A stretch of 64,000 bases of DNA from Astropecten irregularis (taxonomy: Eukaryota; Echinodermata; Asteroidea; Paxillosida; Astropectinidae): NCBI GenBank assembly GCA_963971285.1, contig OZ020260.1:7102798-7166797 (forward strand), given 5' to 3'. Positions within the stretch are counted from its first letter, which is position 1. Each line of letters begins with the position of its first letter. Both the position numbers and the translations under genes were made by a program. The notes under the pieces were generated by a model. The model was not told the origin of the DNA and did no database searches. It saw nothing but the letters and a program-made list of their open reading frames with translations. Shown piece after piece: positions 21,807 to 34,003 of the stretch.

Positions 21807-22063
21807 TAGTCAATATACGTTCATGGTGTCCTCTTCAACATTATTAACAAAGTTAAATTTGTGCAAAGAGGGCAGGGCTTTGATTTTTGAGGGAAATTAT
21901 GGGGTAAAACTGGGAACAAAGACGCGACTTTTCACGGACAGCCGCAGACGAGAATATAGTCTAGTTTTAGTTGCGATGATCGTAACCCTTGGTCTGACAT
22001 GGGGACTGGGACGTAAAAGTTACGAAACTTACATTTCTTTTGTTGTTGTTGTCACTTTCCAGG

Positions 22064-25000
22064 ATGGACGAAGAAAAGAACATGTGGCTTTGCCTTCCAG
22101 ACAGTCTGGTGCTGCAGATCTTTGCGTACCTCTCCTCTGCTGAACTCCTGAGGGCAGCGCAGGTTTGTAAGGCCTGGCTGCGTATCAGCAGAGATGAACT
22201 ACTGTGGAAGGCCCTCTTGTATGACGAGTGGAAGATTGATAGATGTCTGCCTCTTCCTCCAGGTAAGTTGCAGGAACCAACTCACCAACTGGCTCATGAA
22301 TCTCAGTCTTAGATAATACTTGTACTAGCCCTAACCCCCTAGGCCCTTGTACTGGGAAGCATGTATGACCAAACATACTTCAACAGTTGGTCACAGGTTT
22401 GGTCGGGTTTGGTACTGAACCTGACAAACTTCAACAGGCTTCAGCTGTTGAAGTTTGATTGACTTGGTATAGATGTGTCTATGCCTTGGTGTGTTACTGT
22501 ATACACACTGTCCCAAACCAAACAAAATGCCACAATGCCTTTCAACAAAATGCCACAGTGCCTTTCATCACACAAGTGCACCACCCCAACTTCCTGTGCA
22601 ACTGTACTCTAGTCCATGGATAGCCTTTCCCACACAAAAAAAAAATGCCAGTGCACTGCCACAAACTCCAACACTTGTTTCTACAGGTCTCATGCCTTAC
22701 TTCTCCAAACCTGTCAGAATGAAACAGTGTACTCCTGCACCTTTGGTACTGACTCAAACAAAGTCCAACAACAGGTCCTTACTGTTTGGTACCAAACAGG
22801 CCAAAACTCAACAGAATTGCCTGTTGGAGTTTGAGTGGTTTGGGGCTGTTAGGGCTAGCCCTAACCCTCTGCACCTACCACACTAAACAACAGCTGCTTC
22901 ACCACACATTACCATGGTATCCAAAGGGTACTGAATCATAAACCACAGATTACCATTGAAATCTACATTGTGGTGTATTGTGGTATGTAGGGTACCATGT
23001 GCACTTAAATGTACCACAGAAAAAAAATTGTGTGGTAAGTTGTGGTATGCAGGTGGATTAGGGTTAACGTTAATGATCCAGATTTATGACAAATGGATGT
23101 ACAGAGGTGATTGGCTTCAAAAACACAGGTTACCAGACAATGTACTATATTGAGTATTTTGATTGTGACTGTTGATTTAGATTACCAAGGAAATGTAACT
23201 TAGACATTTCTACTAACTGTCAAGCAACTCAAAGAAATATGACTTGTCAGTTTGTATATTTGACTTCATTGGAATGGAAACACCTCTATTGTTGTACCTC
23301 ACCCTCCAGGTCACTCGTCCTACTTCCGAGAGTTCCATCGATTGAGGTGTCATGTGCCGTGCCTTGAGGTACAAGTCCTGCGAGAACATGCCGACCAGGT
23401 ACTGCATGTCAGCTTCTCTCACAACGGCAAGCTGTTTGCAACCTGCTCCAAAGATGGCACCATCAAGGTGAGATCCGATGATTTGGTGTGCCCTGAACAG
23501 TTTCAAGAAGATCAAGCCTGTTTAACTTTAGAAGTGAAGAGTACCCCAAGCTTGAATCTGAGTTAAACTTGTCTATGGTCCCCTGAAGGACTTGAAGTGC
23601 ACTTGACCTGACACTTATGTCATTCTATCCGCAATCCTGCCTCAATCTATTTGTCAGACTTTGACAAGGTCAACTCATCATATGTGTAAATATACAATAG
23701 TGCCTTGGCCCGCAGTTTTGTGTCCTTAAAGTACCTTGAAACATCTGAAAGAAATATGGATGAATTCAAGGTGGTTTAGGGTAAGTAAGTCTGGGATTGA
23801 CATTAGTTTGTGCTCATTGTTTGTATTTGACAATCTAACATTGTCTTTGCCATTTTACAAATGTTGTCACCATCCTATGAGTACTGGCCATTCTTGATCC
23901 CGACCTTTTCGCATTACAGGTCTGGAAGGTGGGTCCTCCTATTGCCCTGAAGTACACCCGGGCCATGAAGGACTTGTTCCGCTGGCAATACACCCAGTTC
24001 TCCCAGTTCAATGCCAGCGACACTTTGCTGCTTGTGTCTGGCGTCCACTTTGGTCCAAACAGCACATCAGGGGAGATAGCTGTGTTTAACTTGAAAGGTG
24101 AGATCTCTTTGGTAACCCTCAAGAAGTCATCATGCTGTCATGTTCTCTTGATTTTTAGTTCTACTGAGAATATATTTTTTTTCTTCTTGCAGATGACTTT
24201 GCTCTGCAAGCCCGAGTGCTGAACAAACCGTATGACATCTTTGGCTGCTGGCTCAACAATACCTACCTCCTGTCGGGAAACCTTCACTACCTAGGACACC
24301 TGTCATCATGCTCAGCTCTCTGGCTGAATAAGGCAACGCAGGAGGTCCTCTCCGAACAGGAATCCGTCGTCATGCGACTCTTCAAGTTCCTGAACATCAA
24401 CGCCAGCTCGGTGCGCACGATCATTGTTGCTAACTGTCGCAATCTTGGCAAAGGGGACGATTATGCAAAGACCCGGGTGGACGCTGGAAGGGGATACGCC
24501 TCATCCTCCCATGCGGAGCTGACCTCAAGTGGTCTGATGCCAGACTCTAGTGAAAGTGAACTGGATGGTAAAGCCGGAACCAGTTGCTATATGTACGAGA
24601 GCGACACAGAGATGACAGCTAGTGAAAGTGATATCGGACCTTGTGGGAGTGGGAAGGACCTCGGTCAAAGTTCATCCAGGGAGCTTGGCCAAGGTTCGTC
24701 TGGGGACTTCATCCACAGGTCTAGTGATCAGGTGTCTGAAAGAGGTGGAAGCTGTTGTGCCAGCGGAGCCATACCCAAGGTATCGGACGCTTGGCCTTCT
24801 CTGCATCAAAGCATGAGTGATCCGTGTCTACCTCTGGATCATTCCGACCAGGCAAGGAGAGCATGTGCAATAGCGAACATCAACCAGCTCTACCATCAGC
24901 AGCAGCAGCTGCATCAATCTACCAACCCACTATTCCACCAAGTGCAATCAAGTATTACCAACTCAGAAGAGGCTACCCCCTCCATCCCGCAGAGCCTACC

Positions 25001-28000
25001 TCCTAGACAGTCCCAGCCCCAGGAGGTGGCTAAACGAACCTCCCCAGCCAAACGAGGGGTGAGCGATGTGAGCGGAACACCCCCTGATACTCTGCGGAAG
25101 AGCTTACGCATCGACCAAGCAACTGAAACCAGTCAACCGAGTACATCCTCCGCAGGTAATGCCGACAACAGCAGGGGACAGGCTGATGCCGACACCTCCT
25201 ACAAGAGACTCTGGCTTCGGGTGCGACAAGCCGAGATGAGACGCGGAGGTGAGAATTATGATGAGGACCTGTTCCGGATCCTGATCGAGGGAATCAGTCC
25301 CAACTATAGGTCAGGTCAGTCGGAGGATAATGCTGATATGAAGACCTGTAGGGCCTCCAGTGAAGGCCGTAAATCCTCAGGTTCATCGAAGGTTGGTTCC
25401 AGCAAGGACGTTGCGTCAACTAGCTCAACAGGTAAACCGATGTGAAATACTTGTACATACAGTCATTCCACTGGGTTGGAGCTTGAATTATGAAGGCTTG
25501 TAATCTTACATCTGCACACTAGCACATTAATTAACCCAAGCCCTCTCCACGTAGTGCACAAGACAGGAGCTGTTTACCACACATTATCACAGTCTTCATA
25601 GGGGGACTGGATCATAAACTACGTAATGCCGTGCAAACTACACTGGTGTATTGTGGTATTCAGGATAATAGTTTAGGATATGAGTTTTAGGGTTAATGGG
25701 CAAATGCACAAGTCTCAGCAGATCTTCAAATTTGAAGGAAATAAGTCGTCAAGTTAAATTGAAGAAGACTTCAATTGCTAAATTTTACAAATTTGGAGGA
25801 CAGGATAATGGACGTGCAAGTGTGACACCATCACAAATCGTACCCCAACCCAGTGGAATGACTCTCATAAATTGTCAAACTCTAGTATTTTGCATTCGGT
25901 ACAACCCCGCACAAAAACCCAAGACTCATGCACATTATTCATACATTTTCTTCATAATAAAAAAATATGCTATAATTTGAAATTCATTTTTCCAATGAAA
26001 ACTTCCTGATATTATGTGAAGAACACAGTAAGTTATCCAGATATCATTTGGCATTTGGCTAATATTTGTAAGGTTTATAAGGCTGGAAGTCCGAAGATTG
26101 TATGTAGGTATCCATTTTGTCTTCTTTACAGGAGAAACAGGAGCTCCACTTCAGCCTCTGGACTTGAGAGAAAACCAATCCTGCACAGTAAGCTCTTCCC
26201 GATGTAGTTCCAGCGATGCCATCCTCTCCAGTCCTGACTGCGACCACTCCTCCCTCACTTTCGCCGCCGAGAGCAGCAGTGCCAGCGACATCATCCGGGC
26301 CTGGGGGAAGCACTTCACCTTCGGCAGCACGGAGAGCTTGGACGACGAGCCGCCCATCCACTATCCGGACCGTCGGCGGGGATTCAGCAACCCAGAACTG
26401 TCCAGCCAGGGGCAGAGAGCTCACAGCAGCCGCCCTCCACAACAGGACAGCGAAGACCCTATGTCCAGCAGCAGCATGTCGGACTCTCAGACTCAGGAGT
26501 ACACTCATCGGACTAAAGTCCGGAGGCGCAAGGTCTCTCCCAAAGAGGAGCACCAGCATCTGATATTCACTCGCGGAAGCCAGGCGTACACCCCTCATCA
26601 GATCGGCATCAAGAGGATTGACTCTACCATGGCGGACACCCTGAGGGGACCCTTGGGGGCCAGCAAGATGCACGAAGAGCCCAGGGAAGGCGGGGAGGAA
26701 CAAGGAGATGGACAGGACCAACCGGGAGGCTTGGAGTTTGACAAAGTGGACCACGTCATTGAGCTGAACGGCCACGCTATCGGCATGGTGCTCTCACCAG
26801 ATCACAGGTAGATCACATATTCACTGTAACTCCCTATGTTTCTAATATCTCTGATCAAGACTTTATTTCAACGTCATGATGTAAAGGTTTGGTCAAAGTC
26901 TTACAAAGTCCTATTCCTACAAGCTATGGGCTCCAGCATTACACAAAACTGGGCATGTGGACATTTGGCAAGACTTGTATCGTCCATGACTTTGAATCCG
27001 ATCTTTTGCTCTCCACTCCTCAGGTACCTGTACGTGAACTGTCGCTGTTGGCCTCGAGACTACATGATCTCCGACCCCCTGACCCCGCCCCCGATAGCCC
27101 AAGAGATTGAGATCCGCGTGTATGACCTAGTCAACCTGACAGAGGTCAAACGCTTCAATGGCCACAAGGCATTCTCACCAAACGACGAGTTTAACTTCAT
27201 CTTTCTAGATGTCAGTGACCTGTATGTTGCCAGGTAAGGGTCAAAGTTCAGAATAATTTCCCATTCATGAAAGTGTCGTCTTGGCAAACAAAAATTGTTT
27301 AAAGGTCATTTCATACTTTGGTTTTTGTCAAAGGAATGCAGATTCATGTGCAAAAATATCAATAGAGATACAGTAACAGTCATCTGTGAAATTCCCAGTC
27401 CCATACGGTGCCCACTTTTCGAGAAAACAGTGAAAAAAGTTCACTGTGTTTTTAAATTCACAGGATTTTTGATCTTCTGAAGATCAAAATTGTGTTTGGT
27501 CATTGGTTTTACTCTTTCTGGATAAAAACAGTATTTCAGGCAGACAAATTTTAACGTTAAATGTTAAAACCAACATTTTAAGTTTTGGACCTTCCATTTG
27601 ATGATTAGGTTATTATAAGGAGCATATAGGATTTGCAAAGATGTGCATTTTACCTGAATTTGGTACTTAAACAGAAGTGAAGGTCTTAAACTTCCTTACA
27701 GACGTTATTTCATGTACCTTTTAACGCTTTGTTCATCTGGATAGTAGAAATACGGCCGAAATAATCTTACCCGCCTCAGAATCCTTAACGGTTACACCAC
27801 TCTTTTCGAAATGCTACTATATCGTTCGGACGAACGATCTTTTTAAAAGACACTAAATCTTGATTTCCTTGAAAAGCCCAGCATCTGATGAACCATGGTG
27901 ACTGTTTGCACTGTTTATGAACTGTTGATTCCATTATTTTTCTGTCTCAAACTCAATAATTTGTTTTTTTGAGGCCTTGCAAATCCTGTAGACCTGTACG

Positions 28001-28675
28001 CTCCCTTTAAATTGATCAGTAAGCCCGGCAGTATTACATATTCACCCCTGAATCAAGGAACTACCACAGATGGAAGAAATTGCTGTTCCTTACTGATGCA
28101 TTGAGAGTACTTGGTTGATCATTATTACAAAGACATTTCCATGTTGCATTTTAAGAGTGCCAAAATAGGTTTCTTGCCATTTTCGGCGAACCTTACAGAA
28201 ATCCAGTCCTCTCCAAGCCAACTCCTCTCATTGCTTATCCTCTAGTCAATGTTGAGCCGGCATTTTTGTTAATTTCCAAGAGGAAAGTGAATCTAAATTG
28301 CAGTGCGTTTAAACACATAGCACATGTGTGTATTCCATCATTGGCTTTTTATTCTGATGAGTTGTGCAGACGTTTGTTCCTTTATTACCCATAATTGACA
28401 CGGCAAAATTGAAATAGTATCTGTCCCATTGATGAGCCTTTGCATGTGTTTTCTTCTCGATGTTGCATTGTAGCGGTGCGGAGGATCGTCAAGGTTACAT
28501 CTGGGATCGTTACTATGGCACCCTCCTTGCTAAGCTGCCTCACAGGGACGTCGTCAATTCAGTTGCCTTCAATCCGCGGGATCCCGAGATGATGATCACG
28601 GCGAGCGACGATCATACTCTCAAGGTTTGGTTCTCAAGACACAAAGCCGCACTGGACAAGGACATGGCACGGTGA
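22064..28675 (+). CDS. FBXW5: FBXW5: F-box and WD40 ubiquitin-ligase substrate receptor, complete
   Basis: Seven coding exons: 22063-22262 (ATG 22064), 23310-23467, 23920-24097, 24193-25431, 26132-26807, 27024-27233 and 28474-28675 (stop TGA). All are GT/AG with phases 1,0,1,1,2,2, giving 953 aa. Residues about 8-50 form the F-box (LPDSLVLQIFAYLSSAELLR), which docks on SKP1 in SCF or, in vertebrate work, DDB1-CUL4. WD40 segments follow: VLHVSFSHNGKLFATCSKDG, then WQYTQFSQFNASDTLLLVSG, NKPYDIFGCWLNNTYLLSGN and, in the last exons, GAEDRQGYIWDRYYGTLLAK and VVNSVAFNPRDPEMMITASD. Between them, residues about 266-723 are a Ser-rich linker with a HQQQQLHQ stretch, far longer than in human FBXW5 (566 aa in all). 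Human FBXW5 regulates targets such as SASS6 and EPS8; conservation of targets is not shown. Confidence 0.97.
22326..22857. repeat. possible TAGCCCTAAC-ended element in FBXW5 intron 1
   Basis: The left edge reads TAGCCCTAACCCCC and the right edge GTTAGGGCTA. Internal inverted motifs around CTTCAACAG / CTGTTGAAG occur at about 22380-22460. It is directly followed by the CCCTAACCC-ended MITE at 22859. Boundaries and element status are uncertain. Confidence 0.4.
22859..23063. mobile_element. CCCTAACCC-ended MITE in FBXW5 intron 1
   Basis: It starts CCCTAACCCTCTGCACCTAC and ends GCAGGTGGATTAGGGTT, giving inverted ends. The interior is rich in ACCACA/TGTGGT, as in 14842-15022 and 25531-25694. Confidence 0.65.
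25531..25694. mobile_element. CCCTAACCC-family MITE in FBXW5 intron 4
   Basis: A diverged copy bounded by TTAACCCAAGCCCTC and AGTTTTAGGGTTAA, with the internal TTTACCACACATTATCAC and GTATTGTGGTATTCAGG motifs shared with 22859-23063. Confidence 0.5.
27303..28006. mobile_element. two TTAA-type MITEs in the last FBXW5 intron
   Basis: 27303-27570 is a right-truncated family T1 copy (left flank TTAA, then AGGTCATTTCATACTTTGG). 27616-28006 is a family T2 copy ending CTGTACGCTCCCT followed by TTAA. It matches 46703-47068 in the opposite orientation, including TGTTTGCACTGTTTATGAAC. Both are non-coding. Confidence 0.65.
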
Positions 28676-29569
28676 CCCTTAACCTCTGACCTTAACCTCT
28701 GACCTTGATGGCCAAAGACCTTTGACCTTTTACCTATGTATTTATGTATAATAACCTTAGTATGGAATCTGTCTTCATTTGATTCGTGCAAAGAATTGAT
28801 TGAAATATAATTGTACGTCTAAAAAGCATTCATTTGAAAACTGCAGAGCTACATTTCTAGAGGCAATTGCCATGTATTATTAATTGGGAGTAGAAAAGCA
28901 ACCTATAGCCTACACTGTTCATTTTTTCAAGTAATTGGCAGGTAATAACTGAAAAGATCCAGTATTTTCTAGCATAATTTATTTTTTAATATTACTTCTT
29001 TTTTTTGGGGGGGGGGGCTAGACAACATTTTGGGGGGCTACAGCCTTTGTTAAAAATGCAACATATGGGATGACTTTTTCACTCTGTTCATTTTTCTCTA
29101 TGAGCGTTCATTCTTTGCTTACATGGAAACATTTCTACGGACGGTGGATCTTCTTGAAGTTGATGCTGCATTTATTGTTTGACCTTTCACCCTTGACCCG
29201 GTCTGGGGTCAGTTGCCATCACCAGGGTTCAACATTCCCCCACAGCATTCATGCATTAACCTGCTTTATACCGGTACTACGTTTCACTGCACACACTCCT
29301 CCCATAAGATTCACTGTACACCAGCCGGGTTTTGTTAGGTCTCATTCTCATTTTTTTGTATTGTGGGACATGATGTCCATTATTGGATGTCAGTGATAAT
29401 GTAAGATAATGCTTTCACCATGTGTGGCTTGCAATGAATGGCAGTTGTAAGTGATAGGAGTAGGAACTCCCTGGGGGTATCTAGAATCAGAAATGTTAAT
29501 GCTGTCTGCTATACATTCTGCAATATCAAAAAGCTGCTAAAGAAGAATAATAATTTTACAGGAGCCAAT

Positions 29570-29796
29570 TTCATAGAGACCAAAATTTGCTTTTAAAAGC
29601 ATGAAAAGTCTTCCTTGAGAAAACAGGATTACCAACCAAATTTTCATGTGATGTTTACTGCTTTTGACTTGTGTTCTGCCATTGTTTGCTGAGCATAACA
29701 ATCACAAGGAGTTTTGGCTGGCATACTGATATTTACTAAGGATTTTGGTGCTTAAGCAAATTTTAGCGCTTAAGCAGCTCTTTAAAATTGGCCCCT
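29570..29796. mobile_element. family G MITE, copy
   Basis: It begins AGGAGCCAATTTCATAGAG and ends TTTAAAATTGGCCCCT. The internal AAGCATGAAAAGTCTTCC and GTGCTTAAGC motifs define a subfamily shared with the interrupted copy at 12771-13174. Confidence 0.75.
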
Positions 29797-30509
29797 TATC
29801 TCATGTGCAATGTAGTGGGATATACTAGATGTGTATCCCACATTCATAGTATTATTATTTTAAAATACCATTATGTGAACTTGCTTATTGACAAAATACG
29901 ATCCATATATACAGTGCATTGCAGAAACTCATTTTTTGGAAATATTTACTGAAGTAAAATATAGAAGTAGACAGTTTTTTGAAGACTTGATAGTCAGCCA
30001 TTGGTTGTACGTTGCAAAGTTGTTCGTCAAAATTAATAATAAAATTGTATAATGAGATTATATTTGTCCATTTTTAAACATCTATTTGGAATCTTTCTTC
30101 ATTGGCCTTTACATGTGTAGATATATGAACATACTCTATGGGCTTTCTTATCAGACTTTCAATGTGCATATTATATCATCTTATTGTAATAACTATATTT
30201 TAATTATGTGTATACATGGAACTATACATACAGTACATGTATTACGTTTGTGTAATGTATTACTGTGTCGGTTCAGGATTCAAAACAATTTATGGACATT
30301 AATTTCTCTGAATTAAAGGGAAACTCTGCAATTATTTTCTCATGTTTGCAATCATAACTTGTATTTTATGTAATTCATTTTTGTTTTATAGTTGCTTTTT
30401 TTGTTCTTTTTTATTTTTGGGGTGGACAGGGGATTAAGTTTAGATGATGTATATTTATCTGTACAATAATGTTAGGAAATAATGTATACATCTGTTAGTA
30501 TGCCATTAA

Positions 30510-30869
30510 AGGTAATATCATACTTTGGTGTTTTTTTTGTCAAAGAAATGCAGATTCATGGGCAAAAATATCAAGGAAGATACAGCAACAGTCATCTGTG
30601 AAATTTCAGTCCCATACGGTGCCCACTTTTTGAGAAAACAGTGCAAAATGCTCACAGTATTTTCAAGTCTTTTCACAGGAGTTTTGATCTCACTGAGGTC
30701 AAAATTGTTTTTGGTCTTTGGTTTGACTCTTTTCTGGATAAATAAAAGCATTTCAGGCAGAACAATTTTAACGGTATGTTTCTACCATCACCATCTTTAT
30801 ACCCTGTAAGTTATAGGTAAATCTGTGGTGATTTCTGTTTCGTTGTGCTACCAAAGTATGATACTAACT
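30510..30869. mobile_element. TTAA-type MITE (family T1)
   Basis: TTAA flanks both sides (30506-30509 and 30870-30873). The ends are AGGTAATATCATACTTTGG and CCAAAGTATGATACTAACT. It carries the family's CCCATACGGTGCCCACTTTT motif and the internal GATCTCACTGAGGTC palindrome. Confidence 0.85.
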
Positions 30870-32476
30870 TTAATGCTGGCAAATAAATGATAAAGAGCAA
30901 CCAATGTGAAAGGAACAACGGTTATTATTTTAATGGGAGTATGTAAATTATAATATGCATTTGTTGAGTAACAAATGATACGAATGTACATGTTATATTA
31001 CATGTTGGACATTGTCATCACATATGGAATTTAAGCTATATTACATGTATAAAATACATGTTATTTTTTATTATGTACCGGTAATATTGCATTCTACATA
31101 TACATGTAAAAAGAACTACAGTATGACATTTTTGGTGCTTCAATTTTGTTGGTGCTTTTATCTTTTAGATTCATATTTTACATGCAGGTTCATTTTTGTT
31201 TCATATTTCATAAAGATGCTGTTGCCTTGTTTGCCTGATATTCTGAACATACCAAAGAGGATCGTTCCTATCACGAACATTTATTTATCATTGTAGAATA
31301 TCTGTGTTACCTGTAATTAATGTACAGTAATAAAGGTTTTTCCCCGTCCTTTTTGGCAAATGAGCAGCCAATTTCGTGATTTTGTCTCCTCGGACGAAAC
31401 TGTCACTCGATTTCACTTTGATGCATCCGTATTTAAGTAGCATTGCATTCAATTCAATTCAACAGTCGTTCAATTTAGCCATGCAAAATCGGCTGCCAAA
31501 AGCCGTTGCAAATTTGAATGCTGTTCATATGGAATCTTAAATTGACAGGCGATTTGTTTTAATCGCCTGACGCTAGTGAACATTTGCTTGCACATGAAGT
31601 GAAATCGAACGACTATTTTGAGGTGCCTTGCAGTTTCAAGCGAAACGGAATGACACAGCGTTTAAATTGTCCGCTCAAATGACCGGGAAAACCTATAATA
31701 ATGTGATGTATGTGTCTGTTCTTGAGTAAAAACATGGCTCGTATTCATAAAAACTAGCAGGTGCTTCCTAAAATACTTCTAGTAAGTACTTTTTTCTCTA
31801 AGTATTAAAAGGTGAAGCTTATACTTGATTCCATATTCATAAAACGAGCATTTGGTACAGACTCACAAACTTCAAGGTAATGCTTTGTGGTTTTGTGGTT
31901 AAGTACCTATTCAATTGCCAGTGGAATACAGATTGGTTTGATGTTAATGGGATTACATGAACAATTTGAGAGAAGAAACCATTGTCAGAGGATAGCAACT
32001 GTTTGGCTCCGTGCAGGCGAACAGTTAGGGCAGATTTAGCCTTCAGAAAACAGGGGGGGTGGAAAGCAAAAAGTGTCATTTCGATGAAATCAAGTCCTAA
32101 ACTGAGTCGCAATCTGAAAAACTTATCGAGGGACGTGTCATGGCTAGAGCACATCAAATTCTTCGTTTACAGGACATAATTTTTTTTCGAGATTTTTCTC
32201 CAATTATAGGGCATAAAACATGAAAACATTCATCAGATCTTGGCATGTCAGTTGTACATAAATATTGTGATTTTTTTTTTTTCTCCAATAAATAATATTG
32301 GAATGAATTCATTTGTAACTGTATTCTTATTTCAGTGCCTTGTTTCTTTGGAAAGAACAATATAATTGTCTGTTCTTTGTTTGGAGTCGTCAAATATTAA
32401 GTTATACTAACTCAAGTTTTGGATTCTTGCGTTTAACCAAGCTTTTGGACTATTTTGGACTAGGTTCATCTGGGTT

Positions 32477-32610
32477 TTAATTGGACTCATCGTTTTCGTC
32501 ATCGGCGGTCTGGTACCCGTCCTTCTCGGCACTGCTCTCAATGATCTTCTGTAGTCTTTCCCTGGCTACGTCGGCCATGATCTGCCTCATGTCCGGATGC
32601 TCTGCCAACA
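32477..32610 (-). CDS. terminal coding exon of an unidentified minus-strand gene
   Basis: On the minus strand a pyrimidine-rich acceptor (TTTTCTGTCTCCTAG) leads into 43 complete codons and TAA. The peptide begins LAEHPDMRQIMADVARERLQ and ends in an acidic tail GYQTADDENDESN. An alternative acceptor 8 bases in would drop the first residues. The amphipathic helix plus acidic tail and higher GC look like real coding sequence, but I do not recognise the family. Upstream exons were not found. It lies inside the TIR-bounded unit, so it could belong to that element or be a host exon with the element around it. Confidence 0.4.
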
Positions 32611-32671
32611 CTAGGAGACAGAAAACAAGAGAACAGCCGATCAGAATTAGGCCTACCATATTACAATGACA

Positions 32672-33435
32672 AACATACTGGGGGAACTACTCCCATACTG
32701 GGGGAACTACTCCCATACTGGGGGAACTACCATACTGGGGGAATATAACTACCACACTGGGGGAACTACTAGGGGGGCACTACTCCATACTGGGGGAACT
32801 ACCGGGGGCACTACTTCATACTGGGGGAACTACTAGGGGGCACTACTCCATACTGGGGGAACTACGTATACTAGGGGGCACTACTCCATACTGGGGGAAC
32901 TACTGGGGGAACTACCGGGGGGCACTACTTCATACTGGGGGAACTACTGGGGGAACTACCGGGGGGCACTACTTCATACTGGGGGAACTACTGGGGGCAC
33001 TACTCCATACTGGAGGAACTACCAGGGGGCACTACTTCATACTGGGGGAACTACTGGGGGAACTACCTGAGGGCACTACTTCATACTGGGGGAACTACCT
33101 GGGGGCACTACTTCATACTGGGGGACTACCTGGGGGCACTACTTCATACTGGGGGAACTACTAGGGGAACTACCGGGGGGCACTACTCCATAGGGGGAAC
33201 TACTAGGGGAACTACCGGGTGGCACTACTTCATCCTGGGGGAACTACTAGGGGAACTACTGGGGGGGCACTACTTCATACTAGGGGAACTACCACACTGG
33301 GGGAACTACCACATTGGGGGAACTACCGGGGGGCACTACTTCATACTGGGGGAACTACTAGGGGAACTACCACACTGGGGGTACTACCATATTGGGGGAA
33401 CTACTGGGGGGCACTACTTCATACTGGGGGAACAG
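32672..33435. repeat. minisatellite of CATACTGGGGGAACTAC units
   Basis: About 760 bp of variable 16-36-bp units built from CATACTGGGGGAACTAC with GGGGGCACTACTT spacers. The plus strand is rich in runs of four to six G, so G-quadruplex formation is possible. It begins about 60 bp upstream (minus-strand sense) of the unidentified exon at 32477-32610 and is bounded on the right by the second copy of the 215-bp duplication. Confidence 0.9.
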
Positions 33436-33790
33436 ATGAGTCCGAACAGTTAGGGCAGATTTAGCCTTCAGAAAACAGGGGGGTTGGAAAGCAAAAAGTG
33501 TAATTTTGATGAAATCAAGTCCTAAACTGAGTCGCAATCTGAAAAACTTATCGAGGGACGTGCCATGGCTAGAGCACATCAAATTCTTCGTTTACAGAAC
33601 AGAATATTTTTTTTCGAGATTTTTCTCCAATTATAGGGCATAAAACATGAAAACATTCAAATCACATGCAGGTATGAAAATGGTTTTAAAATGACCAGAA
33701 TTTTAAAGGGTGCTCATTTTCGGTCTCCATTTATAATACTGATAGTTACTAATAATACATCGGTCTGCGCTACACCCCGCAAAACCCTCT

Positions 33791-34003
33791 CTAGATCCGC
33801 CACTTGAACCATTCCTCACTGAGGTAACATCGGGCAACATGTCGGACGAAGATGTGACGGGTAGCTAGCCAGTCCACATTTTCTTCACCAAAATGATAAA
33901 AACGCATGAAGTACGATGGCCAATACAACTGCCTGACATTATAAACATTTGTTTTCCTCCCTGCACCTTCCACAAGTTCAATGTAGCCAGCCACGCCAAG
34001 CAC
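33791..34003 (-). pseudogene. possible Harbinger transposase N-terminal fragment
   Basis: A minus-strand open frame of about 70 codons near the right TIR contains RKTNVYNVRQLYWPSYFMRF followed by YHFGEENVDWLATRHIF. The spacing of NVY...R, an aromatic-rich segment and F-x-F/Y-G-E-E-x-V-x-x-L resembles the N-terminus of HARBI1-like transposases. It stops after FKWRI, there is no in-frame ATG near its start, and no catalytic DDE part is found. The assignment is tentative. Confidence 0.35.

Larger units (their letters stand above)
16831..22062. other. intergenic interval between EDF1 and FBXW5
   Basis: No coding exon is recognisable in the roughly 5.2 kb between EDF1 and the first FBXW5 coding exon. 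It holds the palindrome cluster at 17.1 kb, two short MITEs at 18.1-18.5 kb, a family G MITE at 19.3-19.5 kb, a 442-bp long-TIR MITE at 20.25 kb and a TA-flanked element at 20.93-21.81 kb. An AATAAA lies at 18957-18962. The FBXW5 promoter and 5' non-coding exon must be here or further left, because the ATG exon starts one base before the ATG, right at a splice acceptor. Confidence 0.55.
28676..31735. other. FBXW5 3' UTR candidates and downstream sequence
   Basis: No coding exon is seen. Right after the stop lies a tandem TTAACCTCTGACC repeat and, at 28716-28728, AGACCTTTGACCT, the complement of a DR1 nuclear-receptor site. AATAAA signals occur at 30038-30043, 30882-30887 and 31329-31334; none can be chosen without transcripts. 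A family G MITE (29570-29796) and a T1 MITE (30510-30869) lie inside. Confidence 0.45.

Noticed and set aside
16831-22062. TRAF2 homologue expected between EDF1 and FBXW5
   Set aside because: No RING, zinc-finger or MATH-domain peptide could be seen in this interval on either strand.
12896-25694. CCCTAACCC motifs as interstitial telomere repeats
   Set aside because: Each occurs once or twice at element ends, facing an inverted GGGTTAGGG at the other end, so they are terminal inverted repeats and not telomeric arrays.
26059-26775. 238-codon minus-strand open frame
   Set aside because: It is antisense to FBXW5 exon 5, whose plus-strand translation aligns with FBXW5; GC-rich coding sequence leaves the antisense frame open.
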